A DNA stretch of 38,872 nt, taken from positions 1-38,872 of the forward strand of contig JAGHJS010000005.1 of NCBI GenBank assembly GCA_017886545.1, written 5' to 3'. The DNA comes from Clostridia bacterium. Its GTDB lineage: Bacteria > Bacillota > Clostridia > Christensenellales > Borkfalkiaceae. The position numbers and the translations under genes were made by a program. Shown piece by piece: positions 34,936-38,872 of this stretch. The notes beneath the pieces are model-generated. The model was not told the origin of the DNA. It searched no databases and saw only the letters and a list, made by a program, of their open reading frames with translations. Within the stretch, counting starts at the first letter, position 1, and every line of letters starts with the position of its first letter.

Positions 34936-37361
34936 GCGGCGAAGAGCGCAAGGCGGTGCACTGCATCGCAAACGCGCACGTCGACCTCGTGTGGCAGTGG
35001 ACGCGCGAAGAGGGCATTGCCGCCGCGCTTTCGACCTTCCGTTCCGCAGCCGACCTTGCCGAGCGGAACGCCTTCGTGTTCTGCCACAACGAGTCTTTTT
35101 TATACGAATACGTCGAGGCGTACGAGCCGCTTCTCTTCGCGCGCATCAAATCGCTCGTTGCGGCGGGCAGGTGGCACATCATGGGCGGCTGGTTTTTGCA
35201 GCCGGACTGCAACCTGCCCTGCGGGGAGAGCCTCGCGCGGCAGATCGAAGAAGGGTGGCGGTATTTCTCCGAAAAATTCGGCGCCGTTCCGACCGTCGCG
35301 GTCAACGTCGACCCGTTCGGCCACTCGCGCGGACTGGTGCAGATCCTGCAAAGGAGCGGCTTCACTGGCTACATCGTCGGGCGGCCGAGCCGCGAACTTT
35401 TGCCCCTTCCCGCCGAGCAGTTCCTCTGGGCGGGCTTTGACGGCAGCCGCGTCGCCGCCGCGCGCATCGGGCGGTACGCCACGCTGATGGGGCATGCGGC
35501 GGAGCACATCGCGCAGGTCGAACGGGAAACCGCCGAAGAGACGGCGCTCGCCTTCTGGGGCCTTGGCAACCACGGCGGCGGGCCCTCCCGCAAAGACCTT
35601 GCCGACATCGCCGCCGCGCAGAGCGCGGGCGCACGGTGGGTGCATTCCACGCCCGAACGCTTTTTTGCGGATATCGCGCCGCAGGCGGTGTGGAAGGCGC
35701 CGCTCACGCACGTCTTTCCGGGGTGTTATTCCTCGCTTGCGCGCATCAAACGGCTGCACGCCGCGCTGGAGAGCGAGCTGTACAAAACGGAGGCGATCTG
35801 CGCGCTTGCCGACCTTCGCGGCGTATATGCCTATCCCGCCGAAGAGTTACATAGCGCGCTGCGCGATCTGTTGCAGCTGGAATTCCACGACGTGCTCGCG
35901 GGCACCTGCACAAAGACCTGCGAAGAGGCGTCGCTCGCCCTCGGCGCGCACGGCATGGAGAGCCTGCGCCGCGCCTTCGACGGCGCGTTCTACGCCCTTG
36001 CAAACGGCTCGCCCGCCGCGGCGGAAGGGGAGTACCCGCTGTTCGTGTTCAACCCGCAGCCGTACCCCGTCCGCGCGTGCGTGGAGGCGGAATTTACCCT
36101 CTGCCCCTCCAACGACGAAGAAAACGACGACAGCCTCGTCTTTGCCAAGGACGGGGCGGGCGCGGAGCTGCCCGCGCAGGTGCTCAAAGAGGAGAGCAAC
36201 CTGAACTGGGACTGCCGCAAGCGCGCGGCGGTGCTGTGTACGCTCGCGCCGCTCGGGCTTACGCGCCTGTCGCTCACCGCGCAGCGCGTCGATAAAAAGG
36301 AGTGCAGGCTGCGGGTGCGCCCCTTTGCGGGCGAAGTTGTCCGCGCCGCGGTCGAACCGTCGGGCGGCAGGCTCATACAGCTCTCCTTCGGCGGCGAAGA
36401 GGTGCTCGCGGGCGGCGTCGCGCCCGTGCTTTTCGACGATACGCCCGACCCGTGGGCGATGGGCGAGGCGCAGCGCGAACACATCGGCACGAACGCGCGC
36501 CCCTTCCTGTTTGCGCGCCGCCCCTCGGGCGCGTTTGCGGGCGGCAGCGGCTGCCGCTGCATCGAATCGGGCGCGGTGCTCGAACGCACGGAGAGCTTTT
36601 TCCGCCGCGAGCAGTGCGCCGTGCGCATGGAATACACCTTTTACCGCGCCCTGCCGTATATCGATATCGCCGTCACCGTGCTGTTCAACGCGCGCGACAG
36701 GGCGGTCAAACTTGCCCTGCCCGTCGCCTTTGACGGCGCGTTCATCGGGCAGACGGCGTACGGCGTTCAAACGCTGGAAAAGGGCAGGGAGTGCGCGGCG
36801 CAGCGCTACGTCGCCGTCGTGCGCGAAAACGGCATGGCGCTGCTCCTCCTCAACAGGGGAAGTTACGCCTTTTCCTTCGACGGCACTGTGCTTACCGCAA
36901 CGCTGGTGCGCGGGGCAACGTACTGCGCGCACCCCATCGGGGAGCGCGAACTGCTGCCGCGCGGCCGCTACACCGAAAAGGCGGACCAGGGCGAACACCG
37001 CTTCTTTTTCCGCCTCGCCTACGCCCGTGCGGAGGACGCGGAGCGGCTCGCAAACGAATTCTGCCGCGCGCCGTACGCTTTGAACCTGTTCCCCGCGGGG
37101 AGCGGCGGGGGCGCCCCCTTTGCGCTCACGCTGAGCGACCCCGCCGTTACGCTCTCTTCTTTCCGCAAACGGGAGGACGGGTACCTGATCAGGCTGTTCA
37201 ACCCGACGGGCAAGGAGCGCCGCGTCTGCGTGCGCTGCGGGCAGGCGGAACGCTCTGTGCGCCTCGGCGCATACGCGATCGGAACGGTGCTGTACCGCGA
37301 TGGCGAACTCTTCGAACAGGAGAGCATGCTCCCGCGCGGCGGAGCCGGCATATCGCCGTGA
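34932..37361 (+). CDS. GH38 family alpha-mannosidase
   Basis: An 809-aa cytoplasmic GH38 enzyme that releases alpha-linked mannose from imported oligosaccharides. The zinc/active-site motif is AHVDLVWQW (His16, Asp18), the nucleophile region is NVDPFGHSRG (Asp127), and GLGNHGGGPS follows. The large C-terminal beta domains include LFDDTPDPWAMG. The start at 34932 overlaps the AraC stop (ATGA), a normal coupling arrangement. Because of the deletion in the regulator gene, the enzyme's frame is now open back to 34194, so a fused AraC-GH38 product is also possible. It complements the GH2 beta-mannosidase at the other end of the locus; together they could degrade N-glycan- or mannan-derived material. 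No signal peptide is present. Confidence 0.92.
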   Translation: MSGEERKAVHCIANAHVDLVWQWTREEGIAAALSTFRSAADLAERNAFVFCHNESFLYEYVEAYEPLLFARIKSLVAAGRWHIMGGWFLQPDCNLPCGESLARQIEEGWRYFSEKFGAVPTVAVNVDPFGHSRGLVQILQRSGFTGYIVGRPSRELLPLPAEQFLWAGFDGSRVAAARIGRYATLMGHAAEHIAQVERETAEETALAFWGLGNHGGGPSRKDLADIAAAQSAGARWVHSTPERFFADIAPQAVWKAPLTHVFPGCYSSLARIKRLHAALESELYKTEAICALADLRGVYAYPAEELHSALRDLLQLEFHDVLAGTCTKTCEEASLALGAHGMESLRRAFDGAFYALANGSPAAAEGEYPLFVFNPQPYPVRACVEAEFTLCPSNDEENDDSLVFAKDGAGAELPAQVLKEESNLNWDCRKRAAVLCTLAPLGLTRLSLTAQRVDKKECRLRVRPFAGEVVRAAVEPSGGRLIQLSFGGEEVLAGGVAPVLFDDTPDPWAMGEAQREHIGTNARPFLFARRPSGAFAGGSGCRCIESGAVLERTESFFRREQCAVRMEYTFYRALPYIDIAVTVLFNARDRAVKLALPVAFDGAFIGQTAYGVQTLEKGRECAAQRYVAVVRENGMALLLLNRGSYAFSFDGTVLTATLVRGATYCAHPIGERELLPRGRYTEKADQGEHRFFFRLAYARAEDAERLANEFCRAPYALNLFPAGSGGGAPFALTLSDPAVTLSSFRKREDGYLIRLFNPTGKERRVCVRCGQAERSVRLGAYAIGTVLYRDGELFEQESMLPRGGAGISP

Positions 37362-37405
37362 GCGGGCGGGCGCGGCAGAATCTTTCGCCGTTTTTATAAA
37401 AATGT

Positions 37406-37434
37406 TTGACATACCGTCTTTTGTTCGGTACAAT
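37406..37434 (+). promoter_or_regulatory. Promoter of the last gene
   Basis: -35 TTGACA (37406-37411), 17-bp spacer, -10 TACAAT (37429-37434). Predicted start near 37441, about 33 nt before ATG 37474. Confidence 0.85.
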
Positions 37435-37473
37435 GAAAATATCTATAAATGTACGGAAAAAAGAGGGAAGAAC

Positions 37474-38688
37474 ATGGAAAACGGAGCATACGGTTCCCCG
37501 AACGGTTATCCGGGCGGCTATCCGAACGGGTACCCGGGCGATCCCGGCGCCATGGAAGCCGAGGCGCTTCGCAAGGAGATCGGGCGCAGGCAAAAAAAGC
37601 TCATTCCCGTCAACATCGTTGTCATGCTGCTGTGCCTTGTCGCCGTCTTTTCGCTGCTGTTTCTGCCGCTCGTCAGCATTGACGCAAGCAGCCTTGCGGA
37701 GCTGATGCCCGCATCGGCGGACAGCGGTACGGACGGAAGCACGGACGGCTCCGCTCCGTCGGAGAGCGACGGGACCGATGCGCTCGGGGCGATCCTCGGC
37801 CGCGTGGAGCTGCACCTTTCCGTCACGGGGAAGGATCTTCTGCGGCTCGGTTTTTCCTCCGCGCCCGACGACGTGCTGTTTGACATGATCGACGGCACGC
37901 TCTCTTCCGCCGCCGAGGCGCTTGCGGCGAACATGATCGCCCTGATGGTGCTTTCGGGCAGCGAAGGCGCGGACGCGGCGGCAGTGGAGACCGACCCGCT
38001 GACCGACGCGCTGCGCGCGCTGGAAACGGCGCAGGGCGATGCGGAGATCGACGCGGCGATCTCGTCGCTCGTTTCGGAATTGCAGGCGCAGCTCGGCGCG
38101 GACGTCATCGACGACGCGACGGCGGCAGACCTGCGTGACGGCGTGCGCGAACAGTACGACGAAACGGTGCGCTACAACGACGGCGTGTTCACGACCGAAG
38201 CGTTCGTGTGCGTCGCCGTCTCCTCCGTGATGAACGAAGGGGGCGAAGGCGAGGTGTACACCACTTTCGGCGACCTTGTCGCGGCGGCGGTCGGCACGCT
38301 GGCGGAGGACGGCGGGGAGGACCCGCTCGCAAGCGACACGGTCAAGCTCGTTTGCCTTGCCGCGGCGGTCGTCACCATCTTTTTCGCCTTTGTGTGGGCG
38401 GTGCTGTTCCTGTTCGCGTTTTTCCGCCTGTTTGCAAAGAACAAGCGCTTTCTGATGTGGTATGTAAAGATCTTCGGCATCCTGCCCTGCCTGCTGTTCG
38501 GCGTGCTCCCCCTCGCGGCGGGCGCGCTGGCAGGCGGCGAGATCGCCGCCGTGCTGGGCATGCTCTCCACCATGGCGTGGGTCAGCGGCGGCTGCTATGT
38601 GCTCCTCTGGCTGGTCTCGATCTTCTGGGCGTTCCCCATCAAACGGAAGATCCGCGCGCTCAACAAACAGCTGGCGCAGCTTGGCTGA
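37474..38688 (+). CDS. Polytopic membrane protein with Gly-Tyr-Pro N-terminus
   Basis: A 404-aa protein of unknown function. A cytoplasmic N-terminus carries short NGYPG repeats (residues about 10-22), then a Lys/Arg-rich helix and TM1 (about 45-67). An acidic Ala/Asp/Ser-rich extracellular region of about 215 residues follows, then three or four C-terminal helices (about 288-313, 325-347, 352-385) ending in a basic tail. No family is recognised. The start at 37474 is supported by AGAGGGAAG and by the promoter just upstream. It appears monocistronic and unrelated to the mannoside locus. Confidence 0.85.
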   Translation: MENGAYGSPNGYPGGYPNGYPGDPGAMEAEALRKEIGRRQKKLIPVNIVVMLLCLVAVFSLLFLPLVSIDASSLAELMPASADSGTDGSTDGSAPSESDGTDALGAILGRVELHLSVTGKDLLRLGFSSAPDDVLFDMIDGTLSSAAEALAANMIALMVLSGSEGADAAAVETDPLTDALRALETAQGDAEIDAAISSLVSELQAQLGADVIDDATAADLRDGVREQYDETVRYNDGVFTTEAFVCVAVSSVMNEGGEGEVYTTFGDLVAAAVGTLAEDGGEDPLASDTVKLVCLAAAVVTIFFAFVWAVLFLFAFFRLFAKNKRFLMWYVKIFGILPCLLFGVLPLAAGALAGGEIAAVLGMLSTMAWVSGGCYVLLWLVSIFWAFPIKRKIRALNKQLAQLG

Positions 38689-38752
38689 CGCCGCAGCCCT
38701 GCTTTTTCAAGAAGAAAAAAGACAGACGCGGAAGAAAACCGCGCCGAACCTT

Positions 38753-38872
38753 GCGCGCCCCGCAAGCGACACGCGCCCCGCAGCGACACGCGCCCCGCAG
38801 CGACACGCGCCCCGCAGCGATACGCGCCCCGCAGCGACACGCGCCCCGCAGCGACACGCGCCCCGCAGCGAC
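38753..38872. repeat. 17-bp tandem repeat running off the window
   Basis: Six contiguous 17-bp units ACGCGCCCCGCAGCGAC from 38771 (one with a C-to-T change at 38821), preceded by a degenerate 18-bp copy at 38753. The array reaches the last base, so its true length is unknown. There are no spacers, so it is not CRISPR. The preceding 60 bp downstream of the stop at 38688 show no clear terminator. Confidence 0.9.

Noticed and set aside
35847-37433. Minus-strand open frame opposite the GH38 gene
   Set aside because: Antisense shadow of a conserved enzyme in GC-rich DNA.

Overview
The window looks like a chromosomal piece of a GC-rich, probably uncultured Bacillota/Clostridia bacterium, most likely from a gut. 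The lineage is inferred and coarse. It rests on sigma-A-type promoters with 17-18 bp spacers, strong GGAGG ribosome sites, lipoprotein signal peptides, and a sugar ABC importer encoded without its own ATPase.

Layout. 1-590: a minus-strand tRNA operon (fMet, Met, Glu) with its own promoter and a terminal hairpin. 590-1267: non-coding, with a 35-bp GC-rich tandem array. 1268-4328: a two-gene membrane operon (an unrecognised 738-aa protein plus LemA). 4329-5531: a small regulatory island of three minus-strand XRE-type repressors, two of them near-identical paralogues, facing a divergent plus-strand HTH-like gene across two inverted repeats. 5567-8530: an ABC-F ATPase and a PflX-like radical SAM protein (minus). 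8560-16680: housekeeping genes metK, comF, secA, prfB, a small membrane protein and tsaD (plus).

16900-37361 is the main accessory block and reads as a mannoside-foraging locus. It holds a GH2 beta-mannosidase, a sugar-binding lipoprotein, two ABC permeases, a roughly 1,400-aa secreted beta-sandwich protein, a DUF4838-type lipoprotein, two Ig-like/beta-helix lipoproteins, an AraC-type regulator and a GH38 alpha-mannosidase. Genes from about 21.1 to 30.6 kb look less GC-rich by eye than both flanks, which suggests separate acquisition. The likely logic is that surface lipoproteins bind and process mannose-containing glycans, the importer takes up oligosaccharides using a shared ATPase encoded elsewhere, and the cytoplasmic GH2 and GH38 enzymes finish degradation.

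Most notable observations: (1) two XRE paralogues identical outside the HTH core but with 13 of 22 residues changed inside it; (2) an AraC gene missing about 80 nt, which fuses its reading frame to the downstream GH38 enzyme; (3) a block of about 630 bp duplicated at exactly 1,560 bp inside one lipoprotein gene; (4) divergent promoters of metK and the radical SAM gene that share a -35 and predict a leaderless mRNA; (5) three unrelated GC-rich minisatellites in intergenic DNA. 37406-38872 holds a polytopic membrane protein with its own promoter and a 17-bp tandem array running off the window.
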